Shown piece after piece: positions 29,301 through 39,879 of a stretch of DNA of 64,000 nucleotides. The stretch comes from Pectinophora gossypiella. Lineage: Eukaryota; Arthropoda; Insecta; Lepidoptera; Gelechiidae. The position numbers were made by a program, and so were the translations under genes. Under the pieces are notes generated by a model. It was given only the letters and a program-made list of their open reading frames with translations, was not told the DNA's origin and did not search any database. Numbering within the stretch: position 1 is the stretch's first letter; every line of letters starts with the position of its first letter. The stretch covers positions 5,524,624 through 5,588,623 of the forward strand of contig NC_065431.1 in NCBI RefSeq assembly GCF_024362695.1, in the 5' to 3' direction.

Positions 29301-32300
29301 AAGTCTTCTGCCCCAATAAGAAAAGCAGTAAGTCGATGAAGTAAGCGGGCAGCAGGTGGGTGAAGAGTAAGGCGAGCTGGTGATGCAGCCAGGAGGTCTT
29401 CGGCGAGCCGCCAGGGTACCACATGCAGACGGAAGAAGGGAATTCTTGCACGTGGAGGCGACCTAGAGAAAAGTAACTTTTGATTTTCTTATCATTAAAC
29501 ACCTACTCCTCACCAGCTATGTTTCAGTCCCAAGTAAAAGGCCCATTGCCATTAACCAGGCCAAAATTTGTAAGAGTAAGAAGTAAGATATCTTACCTCT
29601 TACTCTTCATACGCAATACCTATGTTGTTCGGCTTTTGGTTTGTGTGGACTGTATAATATGTAGATGGTGAGAGGAGGAACACCAGATTGTTACTTTTCA
29701 CTATTTAATTAAATTGTTAATAAAATACAACACACTTTTACACTTTCGCGGGAGGCGTCGGCCGCTCGATTCTTCGAACATTGCCATACCAAAAAATATT
29801 ATTTATTGTTATACCTGTGTTGCCAGCAACATATCGACGGGGAAGAAGCAAATACTCCTATCTTACACAGACCTAACTTTACAGGAGGAGGAAAAAACTG
29901 AATAACTTTTTTGTTAATAATTATAGCGCGACGTCATGTTCTGAAGGTAGTTTTGTTATTTCAAGAGACATTTTTTTAAACTAATATTAATTTTGTATAT
30001 ATAGAGGAATTAAAGTTAATGTAAGTTAGAGCCTATTGGTTTCTGTGTTGGGTCGAAAGTTTTGACGTTAGACGGTTTTTCCACTTGCAATTAATCCTTC
30101 AAATTCCTATTGTTTGACTTATTTCTCTTTGTAAACTATTCACTGTAGCTTCAAAAACCTATTAATAATTAAAAAAAACAATAACTATAAAACTAACGTA
30201 AATTATACATGATTTTGTAAGATAGGATCTATTGCTTTGAATGAATTTCAAATTATGTTCAAGTTAGGAGATATTATAAAGCAATGCCGCAACATTTAAC
30301 TAGTAAATATTTAACTGTAAACTATTATAAAGCATGCAATATAATAACAAATAATCGTATTTTAAAAAAAAATACTGAAACGACAGCTTTTTTAAAGAAA
30401 GTGCTACGCTTAGCATTTTTAATGAAAATAAACTTTGATCTTAAACAAGGTTTCACAAATTATTTATTGATCATGATAAAGTAGGCACCTTCGTTTTCTA
30501 ATTGGCATTTAAAAAAAAATATCAATATAGTACGAATTATATATTCATTAAGTCAATAATCAACTGAGATCAACAAGTAGGTACTTATTAAAATCATTAT
30601 CAATAGCCCGGTCAATAAAGGGGTTGTAGAGTATGTGGGAGGAATCCTATGATTTTTCTTCAGGAATGTGTTCCGGAACACATTCCTGAATGTGTCCTTA
30701 TTTATGGAGTTAACATAGTAAAAATTCCCACGTTTACATGGTGTCATTTCCGTAACTTAATGTTTACCAAACCATACAAAAATATAAAATATCGATATTT
30801 TTGTATGGTATTGGTCGTTCGATTTACTTCTCACTTTTTATTCTAAATTCCTCTCCAAAATTAAAACTGTGGGAATTTTTTTGACAAAAAGATAATTATA
30901 AATAACCCAGTTATCCAATATCAAATAATTAACTTGTCAAACAATTTTTATTATTTTTATTAGTCTTTAAAAAAAATGTTTTGTGTTGCGGAATGGGTGT
31001 AGGTCAGAGATACCAATTTTGAGTTTTTCGCTAATATCTCAAAAACGATGCGTCCTAGAGAAAATAACTTTATATTAATTTAAAGAACATTAAATTGTCT
31101 ACAAATTTGTTAATATAATATTTTTTTGATATTTCGCCCGTTTTCGAGCTACACGCTTAGGAAAAAAATAATTTAATATTAAAAAATTGTCAGTGATCGA
31201 ATCACCCCAAAAAGTAGATCTTGGGTCCATCATCTCTTATTTTTGAAACAAAGACACATTTCGTGCCATGCCCATTGCCCATCATCATCCATCGACCTCC
31301 ATCATCTTCCATTAAACAAAAAGACTCATGCTTCTGAAGATAGGAGCTATTATCGATTAAAACATGAGATAGGAGTTATTTATTTCTGTAGAAAGGAGAT
31401 ATTTTTATAAAAACTATTGCAACATATAAAATCTTTATTTTAAGAGCTATTTCTATTCATCGAAAATCACCCTAAAAGTAGGAAATATACAACGGAGATC
31501 TTGCCAGCCAACGTAAAATTAAATTTCGCAACGAACTACATCAAAAAGTCGATTTGCCTAAAAATGTAAGATAGGAGTATTTGCTTCTTCCCCGTCGATA
31601 TGTTACTTTAACTAATTTCATAATTTTTATGTGATCACAATTTTCGTAAACGGCCTCTGTGGTCCAGAGGTTGAGCGTTGTGCTCATGATCCGGAGGTCT
31701 AAAATCGGGTCTCTAAAATAAATGACTTTCTTTCTTTCTTTCCTTCAAAAACCTGGAAACCACGTGATATCATGATCTATGATCAAAAAATGAACTGGAT
31801 AGTTTCCTAGGTCAAAGATAAATTATGAAATTCTGATTACTAAATAAAGACAGATCTAAAGGTGACCACTGCAGGGCAAAGGCCTCTCTTCCTTTCTTCC
31901 AATTCTCTCTGTCCCCAGCTTGTTCGTGCCACCGTTTCAAAAAGCGGTAAAAGCGGTAAGCGGTCTTCTTCTTCTTATCGTGGGTTGTGAGGTGAAATGC
32001 CAACCTCATCAACCTTGGTGTCAGGGTTATTCTATCGGACCACTAGGGTTGATTAATTCTTTCAAATATTTTTCCTCTCAGACGACGCCCTGAGCCGAGG
32101 TTCGTGCCCAACTGGGCACCCTCAGGCCTGTTGTCTTAAATGTTGTACCGGGTGAGAGCCTTCAGCGCTCCCCATTTGTCCGGCCAAGTAGTTAATGCCA
32201 TCTGCGGCAAATCTACAATAAGTTATTATTGAGCCGCCAAAGGCCCCTGACATGGCTCATGTAGCGATTCACGTAAATAGTAACCGGGACCAACGGCTTA

Positions 32301-35300
32301 ACGTGATCAGGTGAGCAGACAATCAGGTGATCAGCCTGTAATGTCCTAACCAAACTAGGGATCACAAAGTGATATTTTTTTGGTAAGCGGTAGCTGCCTG
32401 CTTGTAATAGGACTGGGCTGTTGCCCGAATGCCCGATGACCTCTGGACCAAAAAAGCTACAGAGTGGGTTCCTGCAAATGCTGTCAGACGTCAGGGAAGG
32501 CCACGAAAAGATGTTCCATAATCTCTACTTAATCATGTAGGGAATAGGTTTGAGTCCGTATAGGTATCTATGTATATATGTATTTTTCTTACTTACCCAT
32601 ATCAAGAGCATCGCCCCAAGTCAGTGGGTTCAAACCAGATTGCGTAATGTTGCACACGCGAACTTCTTTAGGTCTGTAATGAATCAAAATATAAATTAAA
32701 CAACAAATACCTACTATAATCAAAGAATATAATTATATATTCCATATTTCTTCTTCACACAATTTAAATAAAGATTTTATCTATCTATATATTTGCCTAT
32801 ATTTTATAGCTAAAGAAAAGAAAACGCCTGACAAAATATTTATAGCAAGCTTACTTTTAATTGTTTGCTGTGAATATTTGAGCAGGAGTTACTGACATAA
32901 TTCCTACAACATTGTGTAGCTAAAGAAAAAAAAAACGCCTGACAAAATATTTATAGCAAGCTTCCTTTAAATGTTTGCTGTAATTTTTTTTTTCTTTTAT
33001 TAAATAAAAATAACAACCTTAATCTAATACAATTTACTGTCCACCAAAATGGAAATATTTGAGCAGGAGTTACTGACATAATTCCTACAACATAATAAAA
33101 TTGTGTAGCTAAAGAAAAGAAAACGCCTGTTATAATATTTATAGCAAGCTTACTTTTAACTATTTAAAATTATTTGCTATGAATATTTGAGCAGGAGCTA
33201 TTGACATAAATAACCGACTTCCTATAATGTATGTAGAAAGGTAGTTCCACTCACTTGTCTAAAGCAGTGACATACGCCAGCACGATGCACCCATTGACGG
33301 CCATGTCGACAGGGATGACGTCAGCTAGAATCTTTTCATTACACATCATCGTACGAATCACACCTGAAAAACATCATCATCATCATCAGCCCATTAACGT
33401 CTCCACTGCTAGGGCACGGGCCTTCCCTATGGATAGATAGGGAGATCGGGCCTTATACCATCACGCGGGCCCAGTCATTGCTTTTTTATATTAATTGCTG
33501 CTAAGTGGCCTTTTTAACCCTCAAATCAAATATAAAGTCAAAAACCAAATGGAAATGAATGGATGTTGGATGGAATGGATTTATGGAATCAAATGCTATT
33601 TTTACCTTTGCCAGCTCCCACCATGATGCCAGTCGGTCCGTTGATGTTGTCCACCCAGCCAGGGAGAGGCTCCTTGTAAGCCGCTGTCACTGTAAATAAA
33701 AAGAAATCTTCAGAACAGAAAGAATGTTCAGATAGAAGAACAGTATCCGTGGTCTAACAGCTTCTGTGGTCTAATAACTTCTGTGGTCTAACAGCTTCTG
33801 TGGTCTAACAGCTTCTGTGATCTAACAACTTCTGTGGTCTAGCTTCTGTGGTCTAACAGCTTCCGTGGTCTAACAGGCTCGTTGGTCTAGTGGTTAGAGC
33901 GTCGGGCCCCCGATCAGTCTGTGCGTCTGTCCTTTGTTTAGAAGGATTGCGGGATTCAATCACCCGTTTGTCCGAAAAAGTAAGATGATTCCTTGCGTTA
34001 TTCCTTGGTCCCGACTATTAGCAGTAAAAAATATCTCCACAAAACCGCAGTGGAGGTCTCTCTCCACCGGCAAGTGAACCCGGACCTCCGTTCGTGAGCC
34101 CAACGCTTTAAATTAATACATTATCTTATCTTAAAGGTCAAAATATGAAGGAAGAGTAAAATACTCACCGATAGAAGGTCTAGCAATCACAATGGGGAAC
34201 TTGCCAGCATGCTGGGACACCAGGTCTTCAGTCAGGGACTTGGTGTACGCATACGTATTGGGCTGGGGCTCCATCAACCTGGAAGTCACATATTGGTTTT
34301 AATACAAACATAAGCCGTTGGTCCCGGTTACTACTTACTGATGTAAGTAAGTAGTCGTTACATGAGTCATGTCTGACTCCAGGGTTGATGAGGTTGGTAT
34401 CCTCACAACTCACACGATAAGAAGAAGATCATTCATTGCTTATGTCTATCGGCTCATTAAGGTGGATTGATTCTTTCAAATGGACCTGGCCTTTAAAACA
34501 TTCTGGATAAAGAGAACGTACTTCAGCTCCATATGATTGATCAGGTCATCATCCATCCACCGGCAGCATTCCATGATGTCCTGGGGTCGATGTTTGGCTG
34601 GGTACAACTTTTCTTCCAATAAGTCCAGCTCACAGCGACAGTACGACGTTGACACGTGAAGGAATACCTGGAATCAGAGAAGCATTTTTGGATTATTTGT
34701 GATGTCCTATCCAAGGAAGCCGTGGTAGCCCAGTTGGTAGAACGCTTGCCTCTCACTTTGAGGTCGCAGGTTCGAATCCAGCACAGACCTAAACCTAAAC
34801 CAATGATTGTCGAATTTGTTTTCGAATTCATGTTTGGATCATAAAATCACGTGCTCAGCGGTGAAGGAAAACATCGTGAGGAAACCCACATGGGTTGGGT
34901 GAGAATTCTCGGGAATGTTCCCGAGAAATGCATTTTTGGAGGTATGTGACTTAACCTGTATTGGACTGGTTTTGCCTTCGCAGGTTGGAAGGTCAGACAG
35001 GCAGTCGCTTCTGTGAAAAACCGGACCTGTCAATTCTTCAGGTTAGGTAAGCGGACCCTGTTAAAAACGGGATAATGCTAGGGAGATGGTGTGATGTCCT
35101 ATCCAAACTAAGGATCACAGAGGGATTTTTGTGATATCTCCCCACCGGGATTCGAACCTGGGACTTCCGGGCACACGGTAAAAATGAGATTTTTTAGTGT
35201 CCAGCGAAAATTACATTCATGAGAGTAGTTAGAACACTGTCTTACCTCCAAGTTCTTCATACCCTCAACAAGAGCCAATACTCGCTGTGTACCCACTGTG

Positions 35301-36734
35301 TTCATGCTGACAGCATCTCGGAGGGGCATGTCGAACCTGAAACAGAAAGAGACGGAATTTACAACAACAGAAGGAAAAACGCTTAAGGTTGCCTGGAAGA
35401 CATTTCTATTTAGCAATAAGGCCGCCGAGCATGTGATAATTATTTATGTTCAAAACAAATTCGACAATCATTGGTTTAAGCCTGTGCTGGATTCGGACCT
35501 GCGACCTCAAAGTTTTTTTTTGTTTTTGACGTGACTTATTGTAGATTTGCCGCAGATGGCATTAACTACTTGGCCGGACAAATGGGGAGCGCTGAAGGCT
35601 CTCACCCGCGACCTCAAAGTGAGAGGCAAGCGTTCTCAACTTCGGTACCACGGCTCTCAGTGGTAGAAGAAGAACTTCATCTACTCTAGTACATACCTGA
35701 CACAAGCAGCGCAGTGGAAGACGATCTGGCACTCCCTCTGCAGTTCCTCTCGGTCTGCAGCAGACACTCCTAGCTCCTCCACCAGGATATCTCCAGGTAC
35801 AACCTTCAGTTTGTTGAAGACTTTCGGAGATTCGTTTTGAAGGTTCTCGAAGACCTGGAAAGAGAATATTGAATATTGAATATTGAATATTGAATATTGA
35901 GATAGCAGTTTTTAGTTTAAAATTACTTTATGATCCCTAGTTTGGTTGGGACATTGCAGACTTCACCTGATAAAATTGCAGCGTATCACATTAAATATAC
36001 ATCGTCAATTTAAAAGTAAAATGCTGAAACTTATCCACACCACTAATAATTTTATGTAATTTTATAATTTTATGTACTTAACCACCTATCTCTAAGTTTT
36101 ATTCTGCAATAGTTTTAGTTTTCGTTTGATTTTTTCATATCATTTAAACGTTGTTGTGTTGTATTAGTTAGACGATTTATGTTTTTTCTTTCTTAAATTT
36201 TATTTTCAATTATTATTGTTCTTTTTAAGCTCACTTTAGTTTATACTTTTTATTATCAGTGTTGTGTGCATCTATAATTGGCAGGCATACCGGAACTTTT
36301 CCTTTGTGTATTTTATATTGTGTGTTTGTGTATGTACTGCTGTTGATGTACCATAGTAAATAAATAATAAATAAATTTGAGAAGCAGTAGAGCTATCGTA
36401 GCTACCTGTTTGCAGGAGTAGTAGTAAAAGAGAGCGGGGTTGAACCGGCGACAGCGGGTCACATACAAAATGCGCGTTAGGACCTTTCCAACTTCTTTCT
36501 TTTCTTTCTTCTATTCCCTGTTAAGAACCTTTTCCTTACCTTAGAGCTGACGAAGTCCTCTAGCCGTTCCCTGGTCCCCTGGCCTTTCTTAGCTCTCATG
36601 AGCACGTAGATACTCTTCAACTGCGGACAGCATCTCAGCAGCTTCTCCACCAGCACCTTCCCCATAAATCCAGTCGCTCCAGTGATGAACACCGACTTGT
36701 CGGCATAGAAGTCTGCCACGGACGGTTTCTCCAT
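26352..36734 (-). CDS. Fatty acyl-CoA reductase, paralogue 2 (complete coding sequence)
   Basis: Coding exons: 36734-36540, 35854-35697, 35336-35246, 34667-34522, 34278-34169, 33689-33606, 33363-33255, 32673-32597, 29462-29300, 28330-28180, 27439-27333, 26451-26352. The total is 1491 nt, 496 residues plus TAA, close to the usual 500-540. Every exon length agrees with its phase and all introns are GT-AG. Domains: NAD(P)-binding Rossmann motif GATGFMG at residues 19-25; catalytic YAYTK with Tyr206 and Lys210; from about residue 335 a FAR_C (Sterile) domain; hydrophobic segments near 355-375 and 470-493, the last a likely C-terminal membrane anchor. The ATG lies 4 nt after a strong acceptor (36739-36740), so a noncoding 5' exon is expected upstream. 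Intron 8 (29463-32596) carries a large inverted-repeat element. Product: long-chain fatty alcohol from acyl-CoA; chain-length preference cannot be read from sequence. Confidence 0.95.
26524..26992. mobile_element. hAT-type MITE with 8-bp duplication
   Basis: 469 bp flanked by cctttgag at 26516-26523 and 26993-27000. Ends tagggttgccatc / gatggcaacccta. In FAR-2 intron 11, about 70 bp from the last exon. No transposase. Confidence 0.85.
27000..27150 (+). repeat. ACTACGTATAGAACGGTAAC repeat
   Basis: gcatagaataaggaataat ... cacacagatgcgtgtgtac. Other copies: 37216-37375 (plus), 24890-25030 (minus) and a short piece at 38600-38665. Nature unknown. Confidence 0.5.
27190..27322 (+). mobile_element. 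RTE-like LINE end with (GA)n tail next to a FAR-2 splice donor
   Basis: gaaggtgcaggtcgtgtcg ... gagcgcagctgttaaataaa(ga)n. The tail stops just short of the donor of FAR-2 exon 11 (exon edge 27333). Confidence 0.6.
27948..28137. repeat. Inverted repeat with TAAAGCACATAATAACGGG arms
   Basis: attaaagcacataataacgg at the left and ccgttattatgtgctttaat at the right, about 110 bp apart; the interior has cgatatttcgacactg. A single arm also lies at 135-205. It is inserted inside a foldback element whose parts flank it (27838-27947 and 28138-28165). Confidence 0.6.
28590..28720 (+). mobile_element. SINE-B tail fragments
   Basis: Only the distal half here (ttactgatgtaagtaag ... cacacgatag). Similar fragments: 22425-22510 and 34310-34430 (plus), 35095-35170, 51135-51245 and 41420-41475 (minus), and a plus-strand head at 31651-31715. 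Confidence 0.65.
28941..29270 (+). mobile_element. SINE-A, full-length reference copy
   Basis: The tRNA-like head (gcctccgtggtctagtgg) has an A box (tggttagagcg) and a B box (ggttcgattcc at 28991-29001). The central domain is cgtgcttcggagggcacg ... ggtcccggct; the tail ends cagcagtgggacgtatatag. It lies in FAR-2 intron 9 (28331-29299), about 30 bp from exon 9. A Pol III retroposon, not a tRNA gene. Confidence 0.85.
30661..30688. repeat. 28-bp perfect palindrome
   Basis: caggaatgtgttcc followed by its exact reverse complement with no loop. Inside the 29828-31604 element. Confidence 0.85.
30771..30809. repeat. Hairpin with 15-bp arms
   Basis: accatacaaaaatat and its complement around a 9-bp loop, 83 bp after the palindrome at 30661-30688. 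Confidence 0.75.
31965..32380 (-). mobile_element. SINE-B split by a LINE insertion
   Basis: Tail at 31965-32030 and core at 32224-32380, separated by the jockey-like LINE 32031-32223. In FAR-2 intron 8. Confidence 0.65.
32031..32223 (+). mobile_element. Jockey-like LINE 3' end nested in a SINE, without poly(A)
   Basis: Splits a minus-strand SINE-B copy (31965-32030 and 32224-32380). The sequence gttatt is present on both sides. It stops at ctacaataa, before the usual cacgtc and poly(A). Confidence 0.65.
32809..33230 (+). repeat. Three tandem copies of an intronic 110-bp unit
   Basis: Units start at about 32809, 32919 and 33106 (tagctaaagaaaagaaaacg ... gagcaggagttactgacat). The middle unit carries a 74-bp insert. 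Within FAR-2 intron 7, just upstream (in transcription) of exon 8. Not similar to other repeats here. Confidence 0.7.
33370..33474 (-). mobile_element. 5S-like SINE tail fragment
   Basis: Tail only: (catcat)n, then cagcccattaacgtctcc ... acgcgggcccagt. It begins 7 bp from FAR-2 exon 7 (edge 33363), immediately beyond the acceptor. Confidence 0.7.
33745..33883 (+). repeat. 17-bp minisatellite derived from a SINE head
   Basis: About eight units of cagcttctgtggtctaa with few changes, leading directly into the head of a degraded SINE-A (33870-34055, ttggtctagtggttagagc). The unit resembles the SINE start gcctccgtggtctag. In FAR-2 intron 5. Confidence 0.8.
33870..34055 (+). mobile_element. SINE-A, degraded
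   Basis: Head with A box intact; the B box and much of the core are lost. Recognisable gtccgaaaaagtaagatg and ccgcagtggagg segments. Confidence 0.6.
34719..35088 (+). mobile_element. SINE-D (second tRNA-type SINE), full-length
   Basis: Head gccgtggtagcccagttgg with B box aggttcgaatcc, then cgaattcatgtttggatc, gctcagcggtgaaggaaaac and a tail ending cggaccctgtt. It lacks the core shared by SINE-A, SINE-B and the 5S-like SINE. Starts about 50 bp upstream of FAR-2 exon 4 (34667). Confidence 0.75.
35513..35607 (-). mobile_element. Jockey-like LINE 3' end (95 bp) nested in a SINE
   Basis: Reverse-oriented tail with poly(T) first. It is flanked by the 12-bp duplication gcgacctcaaag at 35501-35512 and 35608-35619, and splits a minus-strand SINE-D in FAR-2 intron 2. 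Confidence 0.8.
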
Positions 36735-37599
36735 TTTTCTGGTGGAGAGAGAATAATATTGTTACTTATTAAGTGGGTTTGAAAGTAAAACATCACATAA
36801 ACCAACGATAAGAGCGTGGCTCTTAAATTACTGATGATGATTTTGGTGCAATAAAGTATTTTATTTCTCAAAAATATTTAATTCTAAAATAAGTCGAAAT
36901 GTGAGATTGTTTTTAAATCAATGACCATGTAAATAGTAAAACACTATAATAATTGATTTATTCATAAATAATAAAAAAAACAGAATGTAAATCCACCACA
37001 GGCTTCGTCAGTACCAACATTCATATTAAAAAAAAAAAAAAAAAATAAAAAAAAAATAAGGGAAAGCATATTCAATTCATACATAATAAAATCCGCACAA
37101 GCTTCGTCAAAATACAAAAACAAAACCACAATTGGCTTCGTCCAAAAAAAAAAAAAAAAAAAAAACCATCCATAAAGTATTTGTATTGTATTGGTAGTAT
37201 TCTTAATTCCACGCCGGGAGCATAGAAGCATAAGGAATAATACTACGTATAGAACGGTAACTCTCCGCTCCCCACCAGCGTCTGAGCTAGGTTTACCTCA
37301 CTCCCCCCCTCGAACATAGTTTCAACTTGAATCGTATGGCGTCAGACGTCACACACGCAGATGCGCGTGTACGATAATGACAATGTGTAGTGTTTTTGTA
37401 AAACGAGGTTGTTTGTATGAAGTGTCCGGGGTGTGGTAGAAGCCATACGTAACTACTGGCCTAATTATGTATTGCCTTGGACTTCCGTGTACATCAGCTT
37501 CGGCAAAATGCATACAAACGACCATATTATTGTTTGAAGGCAATGAAGGTCAATGTTAATTACAGTTAAGCAATGAAACACAATATTGATTGTTAACAG
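36735..37599. other. FAR-2 5' flank, no coding sequence
   Basis: An acceptor at 36739-36740 lies just before the ATG, so this is probably 5'UTR intron. Contents: an RTE-like tail (36805-36840), A-rich runs, three near-repeats of aca(g/a)gcttcgtca (about 37000, 37100 and 37130) and the ACTACGTATAGAACG repeat. No promoter can be called here. Confidence 0.4.
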
Positions 37600-38160
37600 A
37601 ACCTATTACTAGATGACGAAAGTTTTAATACAGAATCGTTTCATGTGGAAAGCCACGGGAGCTCCGTGGTTCCTTCGCAATAAAAATCTGCACATTGACC
37701 TAGGTCTGCCAACCACTGCCCAATGGCTCAAATTAGCTTCAAAACGTTTTTTCGATTCTGCTCCGCACTACCCAAATCCCCTGGCAGTTGCGGCTTCCAA
37801 ATACATTCCGCTTAGGGACGGCACTGAAAAGTATCGGCGTCCGAAGGACGTAATATACGATCCCGACGACCCGATTACTCTATCCATAGAGGCAGCCAAT
37901 CAGCTCGCGACACCAAACTCTTCAGGACCCCGATACCGAACCCGCCGTGGTCGACGACTTCCCTCAATCAGCTTATCGCTATCGTCCCACTAGGGTCGAT
38001 TAATTCTTTCAAATATTTATCCTCTCAGACGACGCCCTGAGCCGAGGTTCGCGCCGAACTGGGCACCCTCAGGCCGGTGGTCTTAAACGTTGTATCGGGT
38101 GAGAGCCTTCAGCGCTCCCCATTTGTCCGGCCAAGTAGTTAATGCCATCTGCGGCAAATC
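37600..38160 (+). mobile_element. Jockey-like LINE, longest copy: ORF2 C-terminus plus 3'UTR
   Basis: The frame at 37613-37993 contains ATGAPWFLRN, LHIDLGLPTT and RFFDSAPHYPNPLAVA, a C-terminal pattern typical of jockey-clade ORF2, then a basic tail. The 3'UTR runs through the ggccaagtagttaatgcc segment. This copy identifies the window's most frequent retrotransposon end; others usually finish with cacgtc and a poly(A). It is 5'-truncated and has lost its poly(A) end where it meets an inverted fragment at 38161. Confidence 0.7.
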
Positions 38161-38276
38161 TGATAGCGATAAGCGTTGATTGAAGGAAATCGTCGAGCAC
38201 GCCCGGCGGGGTCGGTATCGGGGTTTTGAAGTGTTTGGTGTCGCGAGCTTATTGGCCGCCTCTATGGCTAAACTAT
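38161..38276 (-). mobile_element. Inverted jockey-like LINE fragment joined to the previous copy
   Basis: Reverse-complement piece of the same element (gatagcgataagcg ... cctctatggcta) starting exactly where the plus-strand copy stops. This gives a head-to-head junction. Confidence 0.6.
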
Positions 38277-38844
38277 TTCTATTCTATTCTGATAAAGACA
38301 GACGGAGCGGAGTAACTGCAGTCTGCAGATTATCACTCATCTCGCCCCGTCATTATTTTAATGTGATGATTGCCTGTGTACGCCATAACGGTTTGTCTAT
38401 ATACTTAAATTTTTAGAAGAATAACCCGGGCAAATTTTTTTTAGTGTTTTTCATGATATTTATAGTTTTATTTTTCTTTTTGTTTCTTTTTTCATTCATT
38501 GTATATTTTTGTATATTGGCTTTTATTGTTTTTCTCGTCATACAGCGCATTGGGTTACACTGTGATGTTGTATGTACTTTTATAAATAAATAAATAATAA
38601 TATACTACGTATAGAATGATAACTTTCCCGCCCTTATTCTTATAGGGTGCCGACCTCACCCCCTATTATAACGTTTTTCTTGATTAAAATTCATAAAAAA
38701 GTTAAATAGAAAAAAGAAAATGTTTTTCGTTAGTTTTAGACCTGTTTTTATTTAGTAATCGGAATTTCATAAATTATCTTGAACCTAGTACAAAACCTTA
38801 TTTAAGAGCCACGCTTTTGTCGGTTTATTATTCTCCATGCTGGC

Positions 38845-39128
38845 GGCCTCTGAGGTCCAGTGGTTGAGCGTTGTTCTCACAATCCGGAGGCCCCGGGTTC
38901 GAATCCCGGTGGGGACATATCACAAAAATCACTTTGTGATCCCTAGTTTGGTCGGGACATTACAGGCTGATCACCTGATTGTCCGACAGTAAGATGATCC
39001 GTGCATCTGATGTAAGTATGTAATCTGTATATGAGTCATGTCAGGGGCCTTTGGCGGCTCAATAATAACCCTGACACCAGGGTTGATGAGGTTGGTATTC
39101 CACCTCACAACCCACACAATAAGAAGAA
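38845..39128 (+). mobile_element. SINE-B
   Basis: Head, B box (gggttcgaatccc), body and SINE-B tail; the core is shortened at about 39000. Confidence 0.8.
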
Positions 39129-39417
39129 GGAGATTCTCTGCGCTACTTTAAAAAAAAACGACTTATAAAATCTTATAAAGCAAACTGTTGAAACGCTCAT
39201 TAATTGCAAATCTTTACGAGGTACAAACTCGATAGTTAATTGGTCGTGCTTGAGCTATGATCAAATGATTACACTTCGGTAGAACCTAAGACGGCGGAAA
39301 ATAGTCTAGACTATTGTACTGGGTAATTACTAATGTAGTAACTATCAGGAAGGGAAATGCCCAAGACCTAATCACCTCCCTAGCGTTCCCGTCTTCACAG
39401 GGTCCGCTTCACACATC

Positions 39418-39840
39418 ACTAATTTAAGAGCCACGCTCTTGTCAGTGTAGCATTCTCCATGCTAGTTTTATTAGGGAAAAATAGGGCAGTGGTTTCCCTC
39501 TTGCCTTCCGCCCCGCAGTACTCTGTTAACGCGAGTGGGATGGCGCCCAGAGTAATCTAATTCAAAGCCGTACTAGGACCTCTTCCGCCTCTGAATAGTA
39601 CTGACAGTTACTCATACCCTCTGTCAGGTTCCAGGTTACAGTCCCTGTGACTTGCCCCTTCCGTCCTGCATTGCCGTACCGATGGCTCCTATCTCCGCCT
39701 CTGCAACCGTTGAGGTCTTCACCCGTATCCCTGGGCAATGGTTCTACGTTATACCACGTAGGTCTGGGTCCCTATCTGAACTCAGCCACCATCTCACTTC
39801 AGCCTACTGAAGTAAGAGCATAGCTGGCGAGGAATGAGTG
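39418..39840 (-). mobile_element. RTE-like LINE 3'UTR
   Basis: The reverse complement ends in aagagcgtggctcttaaat, the terminal sequence of the RTE-like LINE at 48215-48770. The body matches 53425-53712 and 45985-46085, showing a long 3'UTR. Confidence 0.55.
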
Positions 39841-39879
39841 TAAATACTCGTAATATAAGTATAATATATGTCTACCCCT

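Larger units (their letters stand above)
29828..31604. mobile_element. 1.78-kb element with perfect 40-bp terminal inverted repeats
   Basis: 29828-29867 and 31565-31604 are exact reverse complements over 40 bp (aacatatcgacggggaag...). The AT-rich interior has only short ORFs with no recognised domain, a 28-bp perfect palindrome (30661-30688) and a hairpin (30771-30809). No clear target duplication was found. It fills much of FAR-2 intron 8. Confidence 0.6.

Noticed and set aside
33745..33883. CRISPR-like array
   Set aside because: The 17-bp units are contiguous with no spacers, and the locus is a eukaryotic intron.
36962..37231. Phenylalanine-rich minus-strand ORF
   Set aside because: Produced by poly(A) runs on the plus strand.
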